In this document: one piece after another, positions 33,398-41,622 of the stretch | Layout: every line of letters starts with the position of its first letter | Position numbering within the stretch: position 1 is the stretch's first letter | NCBI GenBank assembly: GCA_017469545.1 | Contig: JAFUGE010000014.1 | Coordinates: forward strand, 1-64,000 | Length of the DNA stretch: 64,000 nucleotides | Direction of reading: 5' to 3' | Source: Clostridia bacterium | GTDB lineage: Bacteria; Bacillota; Clostridia; TANB77; UBA1234 | The notes under the pieces: model-generated | Databases searched by the model: none | What the model saw: only the letters and a program-made list of their open reading frames with translations | Told to the model about the DNA's origin: nothing | Made by a program: the position numbers and the translations under genes

Positions 33398-34000
33398 CTG
33401 TAGAGGTCGCATACCATGCGACCCACAAGAAAAAACAAAGAACTTAAATGAAAATAGGAGGAACCCCTCCTCAAGTAGCTCTGGTTGCCACTTGGGGAGG
33501 GGTTCGTTTGTGACTGGCAGTGTTCTGACAAAAAGTCCGTCTGCGGGAATGACCAAAATATACAGCTGAGGGCTAAAAATTTTCAGACTGGTTAAGATGG
33601 ATGATCGCCAAAGGGATGGTTTTTGTTCGCATACTAGCAATGTTGGTTCTGCGTACTCGGTGCCTTCCATGTCAATGATGCGCACTAAGTTTTCTTGAAT
33701 CAAAGATGTGGTTTTGTTACAAGAATAGTCATACCAAATGTCATTTCCATTTGGCTTGAATGACATTCCTACGTACTTGTCAACTGCGACAGGAGTGAGC
33801 GAGTGTTTTTCCACAATTTCCACGTCGGAAAGGCCCAAATTCCAGGGAAATGCCAGCGGTAGGGAAGAAACAGTACAAACGAGCGCAACGACAAAAATAC
33901 TACCAGCAATTGTTTTGGCTAATTGTTTCGTGATGGCGCCATAAACTATGGCAATGGCGGCACAGATAACAGACACTACCATTAGGATGTCAAAAAACAT
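33176..34000 (-). CDS. Two-TM membrane protein with read-through tail
   Basis: The product (274 residues from ATG 34000, with AAGGAGG upstream) has two membrane helices (about 3-50), then an extracytoplasmic domain with IWYDYSCNKTTSLIQENLV. It is a paralogue of the gene at 34158-34634, which is only 158 residues. Alignment places the ancestral end near FVRTLP. Beyond that point the ORF runs through its own terminator-like hairpin and two REP repeats and overlaps the convergent ATP-grasp gene by 222 bp, so the last roughly 115 residues are probably not native. GC is higher than in the flanks. Function unknown. Confidence 0.55.
   Translation of the reverse strand: MFFDILMVVSVICAAIAIVYGAITKQLAKTIAGSIFVVALVCTVSSLPLAFPWNLGLSDVEIVEKHSLTPVAVDKYVGMSFKPNGNDIWYDYSCNKTTSLIQENLVRIIDMEGTEYAEPTLLVCEQKPSLWRSSILTSLKIFSPQLYILVIPADGLFVRTLPVTNEPLPKWQPELLEEGFLLFSFKFFVFSCGSHGMRPLQLYSSFFLAGSVIRCPYRFCVHSCFKFWKHANRILVHFFCHLINVVPRIMISFHKRWAIDCHCHIPSHISHIRT
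33350..33376 (+). repeat. GTAG-headed REP-like palindrome inside the ATP-grasp ORF
   Basis: Canonical copy read in frame as VGAAYHAAR at the C-terminus of the ATP-grasp protein. Confidence 0.9.
33400..33426 (+). repeat. Family-1 REP-like repeat, variant arms
   Basis: GTAGAGGTCGCAT pairs with ATGCGACC: the arms differ from the consensus in a compensatory way. Confidence 0.8.
33458..33506 (-). terminator. Terminator-like hairpin within the 3' read-through tail
   Basis: Long GC-rich stem (GAACCCCTCC / GGAGGGGTTC plus AAGT/ACTT). It corresponds to the terminator of the paralogue at 34110-34155 but here lies inside the ORF; only a weak T-rich stretch follows. Confidence 0.5.
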
Positions 34001-34073
34001 TGACAAATCCTCCTTACAAATTATTTTGCCTTAATATTATATGACGGCTTTTAGGTGATGTCAATTGTGATTT

Positions 34074-34100
34074 GTAGGGGCAGCGTACCACGCTGCCCGT
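34074..34100 (+). repeat. GTAG-headed REP-like palindrome (family 1)
   Basis: Canonical copy between the two paralogous minus-strand membrane genes. Confidence 0.9.
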
Positions 34101-34109
34101 AAAAATAAA

Positions 34110-34155
34110 ATTGGCAAAAAATTCCCCGGGCGGCTATTAAGCCACTCGGGGGTTG
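34110..34155 (-). terminator. Terminator of the second membrane-protein gene
   Basis: On the minus strand, CCCCCGAGTGGC pairs with GCCGCCCGGGG and is followed by AATTTTTT, just after the stop at 34158. Confidence 0.8.
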
Positions 34156-34157
34156 GT

Positions 34158-34634
34158 TTACCAGGTCAGTTTGACCACGCTGTCCTGAGGCAAAATCAGG
34201 ACGAACGTGCACTTCTTCCAAAGACTTAGAAGGAGCTGAGAACGCAGAAGCGTTGCTGGCGTGCAACACTTGAGCAGTGCCGGCGCCTTGTAAGGCGTCG
34301 CTTCCATGCTCAGTAGTCTCACATCCCGCGATGCTCTTACCAGGGAATCGGCATCGTCGAAACTCAGCCGATACCAGACATCACCCTCGGGCCACACGTT
34401 TACTTCCGCATAGCTTCCGGGGTTGAGTTCCTCCAGGTAGGACACCTTGCTAGGGTGTACTAACAGTTCTTCTGTCCGAGGAACAGAGTTGTACACAACT
34501 ACAAAACTCCCCAGAAGAGTCAACAGCATAAGAGCAGCTATGACTTTCAGCGAGCCTTTCTTGGAATGCTTCCCTCTGAACAGGCAAAGTAAAAAGAGTA
34601 CAAACAGGGCAACAATAGCAGCGTCAAACAACAT
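34158..34634 (-). CDS. Small two-TM membrane protein, paralogue of the neighbour
   Basis: The 158-residue product has two membrane helices (about 3-20 and 30-50), then a domain with SYAEVNVWPEGDVWYRLSFD and LRSQLLLSLWKKCTFVLILP that aligns with the gene at 33176-34000. AGGAGGT precedes the ATG at 34634. The coding sequence is clearly GC-richer than its AT-rich surroundings and uses different codons, suggesting recent acquisition. I do not recognise the family. Confidence 0.65.
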   Translation of the reverse strand: MLFDAAIVALFVLFLLCLFRGKHSKKGSLKVIAALMLLTLLGSFVVVYNSVPRTEELLVHPSKVSYLEELNPGSYAEVNVWPEGDVWYRLSFDDADSLVRASRDVRLLSMEATPYKAPALLKCCTPATLLRSQLLLSLWKKCTFVLILPQDSVVKLTW

Positions 34635-34728
34635 GGGGAATACCTCCTACAAAATTAATTTACATAATTATTATACAGCACATTTCAAATTATGTCAATT
34701 ACAATCCGCAAAATTTACCATTTAGGTG

Positions 34729-34756
34729 TTGATTTTTTCCCGAAATGGTATATAAT
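34729..34756 (+). promoter_or_regulatory. Promoter of ppdK
   Basis: TTGATT and TATAAT with a 16-bp spacer, about 60 bp before the ATG. Confidence 0.6.
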
Positions 34757-34815
34757 AACAATGTTATGGACATAAAAAATATGACAACAAAAAAAGAAAT
34801 TAAGGAGGAAACAAA

Positions 34816-37443
34816 ATGAGCAAAAAGTATGTTTATCTTTTTAGCGAAGGAAACGCTAACATGAGAGAACTTCTTGGTGGTAAAGGTGCTAACCTTGCAG
34901 AAATGACAAATATTGGATTGCCAGTTCCACAAGGATTCACAATCACTACAGAGGCTTGTACTCAATACTATGAAGATGGTAGAGAAATCAATGACGATAT
35001 CAAAGCCGAGGTAACAGAGTACATCGCAAAATTGGAAGAAATTACTGGTAAGAAATTCGGTGATAAGGAGAATCCACTTCTAGTTTCTGTACGTTCAGGT
35101 GCTAGAGCTTCAATGCCTGGTATGATGGACACAATTTTGAACTTAGGATTAAACGAAGATGTTGTTGATACTTTAGCAACGAAGTCAGGTAACCCAAGAT
35201 GGGCTTGGGACTGCTACAGAAGATTCATTCAAATGTATTCTGATGTAGTTATGGAAGTTGGCAAAAAGTATTTTGAACAATTGATTGATAAAATGAAAGA
35301 GGAAAAAGGCGTTACGCAAGACGTTGAGCTAACGGCCGAAGATTTAAAAGAACTTGCTAGTCAGTTTAAAGCTGAGTACAAGGAAAAGATTGGACAAGAT
35401 TTCCCATCTGACCCAATCGAGCAATTATGGGGCGCTATCAAAGCGGTATTCAGAAGCTGGGATAACCCAAGAGCTAATGTATACAGAAGAGATAATGATA
35501 TCCCATATTCTTGGGGTACTGCTGTAAACGTTCAATCAATGGCATTTGGTAACATGGGCGACGACTGTGGTACTGGTGTTGCTTTCACAAGAGACCCAGC
35601 TACTGGCGCTAAAGGATTATTTGGTGAATTCTTAACAAATGCACAAGGTGAAGACGTTGTTGCTGGTGTTCGTACACCAATGCACATCACAGAGATGGAG
35701 CAAAAATTCCCAGAAGCTTTCGCACAATTCAAACAAGTTTGCGAAACTCTTGAAAAACACTATAGAGATATGCAAGATATGGAATTTACTGTTGAACACG
35801 GTAAATTGTATATGCTTCAAACAAGAAATGGTAAGAGAACAGCACAAGCTTCTATCAAGATTGCTTGCGACTTAGTTGACGAAGGAATGAGAACGGAAAA
35901 AGAGGCAGTTGCTATGATTGATCCTCGTAACTTAGATACATTACTTCACCCAACATTTGATCCAAAAGCTTTGAAAGAAGCTACTCCAATTGGTAAAGCA
36001 TTAGGTGCTTCTCCAGGAGCTGCTTGTGGTAAAGTCGTATTCACAGCTGAAGATGCTGAAGAATGGGCTGCTAGAAAAGAGAAAGTTGTTCTTGTTAGAC
36101 TTGAAACTTCTCCAGAAGATATCGTTGGTATGAAAGCATCTCAAGGTATCTTAACAGTTCGTGGTGGTAGAACATCTCACGCTGCCGTTGTTGCTCGTGG
36201 TATGGGTAAATGCTGCGTATCTGGATGCACAGAGATTAATATGGACGAAGAGAACAAGAAATTCACACTTGGCGGAAAAGAATTCCACGAGGGCGATGTA
36301 ATTTCTATTGACGGTACAACAGGTAACATCTATGAGGGCGCTATTCCAACAGTTGAAGCTACTGTTTCTGGCGATTTCGGCAGAATTATGGCTTGGGCTG
36401 ACAAATATAGAAGATTAAAGGTTAGAACAAACGCTGATACGCCTACAGATGCAGCTAAAGCAAAAGAGCTTGGCGCTGAAGGTATTGGCCTATGCCGTAC
36501 AGAGCATATGTTCTTTGAGCCAGACAGAATTGCTGCTATCAGAGAAATGATTTGTTCTGATACAGTAGAAGAAAGAGAAGCTGCACTTGCTAAATTAGAG
36601 CCAATGCAACAAGGCGACTTCGAGAAATTATATGAAGCTATGGATGGCTATGGCGTAACAATTCGTTACCTAGACCCACCTCTTCACGAGTTCGTTCCTA
36701 CAGAGGAAAAGGACATCGAGGAATTAGCCAGAACACAAGGTAAGACAGTTGAGCAAATCAAAGCAATTATCGCTTCTCTACACGAGTTCAACCCAATGAT
36801 GGGTCACAGAGGATGCAGACTTGCTGTTACTTACCCAGAAATCGCTAAGATGCAAACAAGAGCCGTTATCAAAGCTGCTATTGCTGTATCTAAGAGAACA
36901 GGACACGCAATTGAGCCAGAGATAATGATTCCATTGGTTGGCGAAGTAAAAGAGTTAAAATATGTAAAAGACGTAGTTTGCGAGACAGCTGACGAAGTAA
37001 TTAAGGAAGCTGGCGTAGAAATGAAGTACCACGTTGGTACAATGATCGAAATTCCAAGAGCTGCCTTAACAGCTGACGAAATCGCTAAAGAAGCTGAATT
37101 CTTCTCATTTGGTACAAACGACTTAACACAAATGACATTCGGATTCTCTAGAGACGACGCTGGTAAGTTCTTAGGCGCTTACTACGACAAGAAGATATAT
37201 GAAAACGATCCATTCCAAAAACTAGACCAAGTTGGTGTTGGTAAATTAGTAAAGATGGCAGTAGAGCTTGGAAAACAAACTCGTCCTGACATCCACTTAG
37301 GAATCTGTGGAGAGCACGGTGGAGATCCTTCTACAATCGAGTTCTGCCATAAAGTAGGATTAACATATGTATCTTGCTCACCATACAGAGTTCCAGTAGC
37401 TAGACTTGCTGCTGCACAGGCCGCAATCGCAGACGAGAAATAA
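34816..37443 (+). CDS. ppdK: Pyruvate, phosphate dikinase
   Basis: PPDK interconverts pyruvate + ATP + Pi and phosphoenolpyruvate + AMP + PPi, and serves PPi-linked glycolysis in many anaerobes. The 875-residue product has an N-terminal ATP-grasp domain (LLGGKGANLAEMTNIGLPVP, SVRSGARASMPGMMDT), the swivelling domain with phospho-His in GGRTSHAAVVARGMGK, and the C-terminal TIM barrel (CRTEHMFFE, EIMIPLVGE, GTNDLTQMTFGFSRDDAG, CGEHGG). Codon choice is markedly optimised (for example GGT, GCT, AAC), consistent with high expression. AAGGAGG precedes the ATG and a terminator follows. Confidence 0.98.
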   Translation: MSKKYVYLFSEGNANMRELLGGKGANLAEMTNIGLPVPQGFTITTEACTQYYEDGREINDDIKAEVTEYIAKLEEITGKKFGDKENPLLVSVRSGARASMPGMMDTILNLGLNEDVVDTLATKSGNPRWAWDCYRRFIQMYSDVVMEVGKKYFEQLIDKMKEEKGVTQDVELTAEDLKELASQFKAEYKEKIGQDFPSDPIEQLWGAIKAVFRSWDNPRANVYRRDNDIPYSWGTAVNVQSMAFGNMGDDCGTGVAFTRDPATGAKGLFGEFLTNAQGEDVVAGVRTPMHITEMEQKFPEAFAQFKQVCETLEKHYRDMQDMEFTVEHGKLYMLQTRNGKRTAQASIKIACDLVDEGMRTEKEAVAMIDPRNLDTLLHPTFDPKALKEATPIGKALGASPGAACGKVVFTAEDAEEWAARKEKVVLVRLETSPEDIVGMKASQGILTVRGGRTSHAAVVARGMGKCCVSGCTEINMDEENKKFTLGGKEFHEGDVISIDGTTGNIYEGAIPTVEATVSGDFGRIMAWADKYRRLKVRTNADTPTDAAKAKELGAEGIGLCRTEHMFFEPDRIAAIREMICSDTVEEREAALAKLEPMQQGDFEKLYEAMDGYGVTIRYLDPPLHEFVPTEEKDIEELARTQGKTVEQIKAIIASLHEFNPMMGHRGCRLAVTYPEIAKMQTRAVIKAAIAVSKRTGHAIEPEIMIPLVGEVKELKYVKDVVCETADEVIKEAGVEMKYHVGTMIEIPRAALTADEIAKEAEFFSFGTNDLTQMTFGFSRDDAGKFLGAYYDKKIYENDPFQKLDQVGVGKLVKMAVELGKQTRPDIHLGICGEHGGDPSTIEFCHKVGLTYVSCSPYRVPVARLAAAQAAIADEK

Positions 37444-37444
37444 T

Positions 37445-37476
37445 TGAAACATTCAGGGACATCCCTTCTTGTTTCA
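37445..37476 (+). repeat. RAYT-linked palindrome (family 2, type A)
   Basis: TGAAACATTCAGGGACA to TGTTTCA, one of eight copies around the transposase. Confidence 0.85.
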
Positions 37477-37498
37477 ATATGGTGACATAAATTAAATA

Positions 37499-37543
37499 GG
37501 GGGCAAAATTATTCTGAAATAAGGGTAATTTTGCCCTCTTTTT
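37499..37543 (+). terminator. Terminator of ppdK
   Basis: Stem GGGCAAAATTA / TAATTTTGCCC followed by TCTTTTT. Confidence 0.85.
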
Positions 37544-37549
37544 GCGTTT

Positions 37550-37581
37550 TGAAACATTCAGGGACACCCTTTCGTGTTTCA
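37550..37581 (+). repeat. RAYT-linked palindrome (family 2, type A)
   Basis: Type A copy followed by the tail CCAAGATAACATAA, shared with the copies at 37600 and 39234. Confidence 0.85.
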
Positions 37582-37599
37582 CCAAGATAACATAAAACT

Positions 37600-37686
37600 T
37601 GAAACATTCAGGGACAACCCTTCGTGTTTCACCAAGATAACATAAAATTGAAAATGAAACATTTAAGGATGTCCCTAAATGTTTCA
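37600..37686 (+). repeat. 87-bp composite family-2 element, left copy
   Basis: Type A palindrome (37600-37631), tail CCAAGATAACATAA and type B palindrome (37655-37686). It differs from 39234-39320 at only 4 of 87 positions, and the two bracket the transposase and phosphoesterase genes. Confidence 0.9.
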
Positions 37687-37700
37687 AGAAAGGATGGAAT

Positions 37701-38438
37701 ATGAGAAAACCACGCTTTTATTATGAATCTAATTTTTATCACATTATGGTTCAAGGCGACGAAAAGAAGTATATTTTTAATGAGTATAAGCATAAGAAAA
37801 AATATTTATACTTAATGAGGAGAAATGCATTTAAAAATGATATTGAAATAATATCGTATTGTATCATGGATAATCATGTACATATTTTAGTTTTTTGCCC
37901 AATATTAGAGAGATTATCAAAATTCATGCTAGAGATAAATACAGCATATGCACTTTACTTCAATAAGAAGAGAGAGAAGGTTGGGCACGTTTTTAGAGAA
38001 AGGTATCGCTCAGAAAGCATATATACCAAGGACCACTTGATAAATTGTATTAAGTATATCCATTATAATCCTGTGAAAGCAAAAATATGTGCAAAATGCA
38101 GTCAATATATCTTCTCTAGTTATAATGAATTTCAAAAAGATAGCTATAAAATGAAAGATATTTGTGGTATTTCAGAAGTAGATGTTAAAAATATTTTAAA
38201 CGAAACATGTACAAACACGAATTTTATTGAAGACGAATACTCCAAAGAAGATGTGAAAGACGCATTAAATGAGATTATCAAGGAAACACCGGCGATAAAA
38301 GGCGATACTCATATGATAGGATTAATATATCTACAATTACATAAAAGATGTAAAACGAATGATATAGAAATAGCGGATGCCCTTGGTATTAGCAGAACAA
38401 GCTTATATAGAGCACTCAAAAAGGAGAAAATTAAGTAA
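37701..38438 (+). CDS. REP-associated tyrosine transposase (RAYT, Y1/IS200-like)
   Basis: Single-strand-acting HUH transposase. The 245-residue product has the RAYT start (RKPRFYYESNFYHIMVQGDE), the HUH pair His59/His61 in MDNHVHILV, FRERYRSE, and the Y1 region YIHYNPVKA, whose Tyr is the likely nucleophile. The C-terminal about 60 residues (IEIADALGISRTSLYRAL) form a helix-turn-helix, as in one RAYT group. It is flanked by eight TGAAAC...GTTTCA palindromes, the likely substrates. It appears intact. Such enzymes are usually single-copy and have domesticated behaviour rather than full IS mobility. Confidence 0.9.
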   Translation: MRKPRFYYESNFYHIMVQGDEKKYIFNEYKHKKKYLYLMRRNAFKNDIEIISYCIMDNHVHILVFCPILERLSKFMLEINTAYALYFNKKREKVGHVFRERYRSESIYTKDHLINCIKYIHYNPVKAKICAKCSQYIFSSYNEFQKDSYKMKDICGISEVDVKNILNETCTNTNFIEDEYSKEDVKDALNEIIKETPAIKGDTHMIGLIYLQLHKRCKTNDIEIADALGISRTSLYRALKKEKIK

Positions 38439-38454
38439 ACTAGCTGCAACAAAA

Positions 38455-38476
38455 AAGGATGTCCCTGAATGTTTCA
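38455..38476 (+). repeat. Half copy of the family-2 palindrome
   Basis: Right half of type B (AAGGATGTCCCTGAAT then GTTTCA), 16 bp after the transposase stop. Confidence 0.7.
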
Positions 38477-38531
38477 TTAATGTGCAAAGTATGGTATACT
38501 AAATTTGTTTCAAAGAGAAAGGAGCAAATAA

Positions 38532-39236
38532 ATGAAAGATAAAATAGCGATTGTTGCGGATATACATGCCAATATACATGCATTAAACACATTTTTAGAA
38601 TACATTAAGGAAAATAATATTAATAAAGTTTTAAATTTAGGAGATTTTGTGCAAATTGGTCCAAATCCCAAAGAAGTTACGGAAATTATATTAGGGGATA
38701 GCCGTTTTATTAATATTTTAGGGAATAATGAAATATCATTATTTGATATCGACGAAAACGATACAAGCTCTGAAATTGCTCATAGAGTTTGGACCAAAAA
38801 ACAAATTAACGAATATATGGATGATATAAAAAAGCTTCCAGAAACGAATATTGTTGAAATGAATGGATTAAAACTTTTAATGATTCATTCTAGGAAAGGT
38901 AATGCGAGTGGAAAGCCATTAATATACAAAGAAAGTATGCAAAGTTTTGAAGAGGATTATCAAGAATTTGAAACAAATTTTATCTTATTTGGACATACCC
39001 ATGAGAAAATGTTAATAGAACATCACAATAAAATATATATTAATCCTGGAAGTTTAGGATGTTCTTATAATAAAAATGCAGATTTTGTAATTTTAGAATT
39101 ACAAGATGGACAAATTGAAAAATGTACTTTTGAATCTTTAAAATACGACAAGAATTTGGTTATAAAAGATTATTTAAAAAATGAAGTGCCTGATAGAGAA
39201 TTTATTTTAAAGAATTTTTATGGTTATTCCATTTGA
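38532..39236 (+). CDS. Calcineurin-like metallophosphoesterase (YfcE/MJ0936-like)
   Basis: The 234-residue product has the metal motifs IVADIHANIHAL (D-x-H), NLGDFVQIGPNP (G-D), LGNNE (G-N-N/H-E), LMIHSRKG and FGHTHEKM (G-H-T-H). It hydrolyses phosphoesters; the substrate is unknown. It belongs to the two-gene cassette bracketed by 87-bp repeats. Its TGA stop (39234-39236) is formed by the first three bases of the right repeat, so the native C-terminus may have been altered. Confidence 0.88.
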   Translation: MKDKIAIVADIHANIHALNTFLEYIKENNINKVLNLGDFVQIGPNPKEVTEIILGDSRFINILGNNEISLFDIDENDTSSEIAHRVWTKKQINEYMDDIKKLPETNIVEMNGLKLLMIHSRKGNASGKPLIYKESMQSFEEDYQEFETNFILFGHTHEKMLIEHHNKIYINPGSLGCSYNKNADFVILELQDGQIEKCTFESLKYDKNLVIKDYLKNEVPDREFILKNFYGYSI

Positions 39237-39320
39237 AACATTCAGGGACATCCCTTCGTGTTTCACCAAGATAACATAAGATTGAAACTGAAACATTTAA
39301 GGACGTCCCTAAATGTTTCA
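39234..39320 (+). repeat. 87-bp composite family-2 element, right copy
   Basis: Type A palindrome 39234-39265, tail, and type B palindrome 39289-39320. Its first TGA is the stop of the phosphoesterase, and its last TCA is the stop (TGA on the minus strand) of the convergent acetyltransferase. Confidence 0.92.
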
Positions 39321-39758
39321 TAAAATAAATTCATACGTTTCGTCGTCTATTTTTACAAAGCCAATTGCCTCAAATGTTTTAATGCTTTGCGTGTTAAAAG
39401 GATAGATTTCTGCAAATACTTTTTCAAGACCTTTTTCCTTGGCGATTTCAATCATTTTTACAATACATTTTCTACCGATGTGTCTGTTTTGGTACTCCTT
39501 GCATATCACAATGCAAATTTCACCGTTATCTTTTAGTGTAATATCTCCAACGAGTACACCTTGATATTCTATATAATAAAGTTCGCCGTGTGTATTAAGA
39601 TAGTGATACATTTTGTTTAATTTCTCTATGGAATATGGGTAATCTACATTGTCGACTTGCTTACAAACATCTAAGTCTTGGTACCATTCCAAAGTAATTT
39701 TCTCATTTGGATAGTATGGTATTAATTTTATTTCATTATCTACGATTATCTCTTTCAT
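39318..39758 (-). CDS. GNAT family N-acetyltransferase
   Basis: The 146-residue product has the GNAT fold: YYIEYQGVLVGDITLKD (beta2-beta4), ICIVICKEYQNRHIGRKCI (acetyl-CoA pyrophosphate loop, a Q/R-x-x-G-x-G/R variant) and PFNTQSIKTFEAIGFVKID. It resembles RimJ/RimL-like enzymes that acetylate proteins or small amines; substrate unknown. AGAGGTG precedes the ATG on the minus strand. Its stop codon comes from the family-2 repeat. Confidence 0.85.
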   Translation of the reverse strand: MKEIIVDNEIKLIPYYPNEKITLEWYQDLDVCKQVDNVDYPYSIEKLNKMYHYLNTHGELYYIEYQGVLVGDITLKDNGEICIVICKEYQNRHIGRKCIVKMIEIAKEKGLEKVFAEIYPFNTQSIKTFEAIGFVKIDDETYEFIL

Positions 39759-39866
39759 AATTTCACCTCTTATTTTGATATTATACCACTCAAAAACGCA
39801 AATGCAATATTGCTACATACATAATACTTGTGTTATGATTAATTTAGCGGGAGGATATACTAAATT

Positions 39867-39898
39867 TGAAACATTTAAGGGTGTCCCTGAATGTTTCA
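39867..39898 (+). repeat. RAYT-linked palindrome (family 2, type B)
   Basis: TGAAACATTTAAGGG to TGTTTCA, directly before the RBS of the YARHG gene. Confidence 0.85.
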
Positions 39899-39911
39899 GG
39901 GGGAGGATGGT

Positions 39912-41537
39912 ATGAAAAAGGTTGCAATTTTTTTGATTTGTTTTGCTGTGGTGGCGCTGGCTGCGACAATAGGGCTGGCAAAGTATCAAAGGCAGACAGT
40001 AGAAAATGGAGGACAAGGCCTCACTGATAATGGGAAAGAAAATACTGATAATGTGCAAGTTAATCCATTTGCAGTAAGGCATTTAGGGAATGAGACATAT
40101 TATTTGAATAATCTTGAAATCGAACCAGTTAATTTCCACGAAGGTGATCAAAAAAGTAGCTTAGGCGGCTGGGACGACGACGGAAATGCGTTTTATAATT
40201 ACTATTATCCATATAGATGTGAGTATTTTAAAATAAAAGGGTTAAAGGATAAAGAACTCGAAAATGCCATCAATGATAAAATTGAAAAATATGTATTTGA
40301 TGCCTATGATAAATCAAAAGCAGAAAGAGTGGACGGAGCATATGTAGAAGCTAGGCTAGCGGCCAATTTTTCAAACGTGTTATCCATTTGTATAGGAGAG
40401 AATACCTATTATGATCCGGATTATATTATTAATATCGATCTTACCACGGGGAAAGAAATAGAGCTAAAAGATTATTTTACAGATAATGCGCCAATCAAAA
40501 ATATTTTGGCAAGTCAAATGTACCAGTTGGTTCAGAGCGACCATACGACAGTCGTTTTTGAAGAATCTACTTTTAATGACGAAAGTCGTAAGAATTTTGA
40601 GGAGTTCACGTTTCAGTTTATTAATGAAATTATTAAAGGAAGATACAGATTTTACTTTTCGGAAACAGGGATATATATACTATTTCATAATGATTTTGCC
40701 CAGGGAGTTTATGCAACATATATGTGGGACAACAGCGAGAGATTATATATCAATATCAATGATACCTATCAATATGTGGCAATCTTTAAGCGTTTTGCTG
40801 CGCAGGATTCTATTTTCGAAAAAGAAAATACGGAGGATAATGTAAGGTATATTGGGTTTAATGGTGATAGCATAGTAAAGAAGTATTCTAACAAATACAT
40901 TACGATTGATTCGCCATATAATTATGGCCCAGAAGACTTAATTGAGCCAAGAAAGGATCTTACCCAAAAGTTTGAGTATCAAATGAATTACGATAGGAAA
41001 GTGTACCAAGACAAATCGGAAATTACGTATGTATCTTACGACCCATTAAATCACTGGTATGATTTATATTTAATCAGAATACCAGACCGTTTATTTACAA
41101 ATGATAATGTTGATAGAATTATGAATATTATTGCTAGCGCCGAGTTAACTTATGATATGATGGAGGGAATGACGGTTAGCATCAAAGACGAAGTACAAGC
41201 AATTTTCCCTAATGAAAGTGAGCTTGAAGTCTTTGTTAATAGTTCGCGTATGGCTTCGAGTGACGAAGAGGTAAAGAACAGCAGTAATCAGATTATTACG
41301 GAAAATGAGCAAGTGTGGTATAGAACATATGCGGATATGACGCAATTAAATCGAAACTATAATGAAATTTTTGCGCGTCACGGACACGACTTTGCTACCA
41401 AAGAATTAAGAGATTATTTTACTCCGTTTGTTTGGTACTTGCCAGAGTATGGAAAGAAAGTGTCTTTAGAGGAATTAAATGACATAGAAAGAGAAAACGT
41501 AAGAATATTAAAAGAAATCATAGACTCCAAAAAATAG
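39912..41537 (+). CDS. YARHG-domain membrane-anchored protein
   Basis: The 541-residue product has an N-terminal signal anchor (about 3-24), a long extracytoplasmic part with DUF-like beta-rich blocks (IGENTYYDPDYIINIDLTTG, a PrsW/DUF3298-like pattern, about 90-290), and a C-terminal YARHG domain (about 475-520, YNEIFARHGHDFATKELRDYF). YARHG domains occur in extracellular parts of Firmicutes surface proteins; the ligand is unknown. Start ATG 39912 follows GGGAGG; an upstream in-frame reading would pass through the family-2 repeat. Function unknown. Confidence 0.8.
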   Translation: MKKVAIFLICFAVVALAATIGLAKYQRQTVENGGQGLTDNGKENTDNVQVNPFAVRHLGNETYYLNNLEIEPVNFHEGDQKSSLGGWDDDGNAFYNYYYPYRCEYFKIKGLKDKELENAINDKIEKYVFDAYDKSKAERVDGAYVEARLAANFSNVLSICIGENTYYDPDYIINIDLTTGKEIELKDYFTDNAPIKNILASQMYQLVQSDHTTVVFEESTFNDESRKNFEEFTFQFINEIIKGRYRFYFSETGIYILFHNDFAQGVYATYMWDNSERLYININDTYQYVAIFKRFAAQDSIFEKENTEDNVRYIGFNGDSIVKKYSNKYITIDSPYNYGPEDLIEPRKDLTQKFEYQMNYDRKVYQDKSEITYVSYDPLNHWYDLYLIRIPDRLFTNDNVDRIMNIIASAELTYDMMEGMTVSIKDEVQAIFPNESELEVFVNSSRMASSDEEVKNSSNQIITENEQVWYRTYADMTQLNRNYNEIFARHGHDFATKELRDYFTPFVWYLPEYGKKVSLEELNDIERENVRILKEIIDSKK

Positions 41538-41576
41538 ACACTTGAAAGAATTAATGAATTATGGTAGTATGATTCC

Positions 41577-41603
41577 ATAGGGGCAGCGTACTACGCCGCC
41601 CGA
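41577..41603 (+). repeat. Family-1 REP-like repeat, variant head
   Basis: ATAG replaces GTAG and one arm has C-to-G change (ACGCCGCCC). Confidence 0.8.
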
Positions 41604-41622
41604 ATAATAAGGGGGAAAAATT

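Noticed and set aside
37445-37686. CRISPR array near the transposase
   Set aside because: Copies are palindromic, few, and differently spaced; no cas genes.
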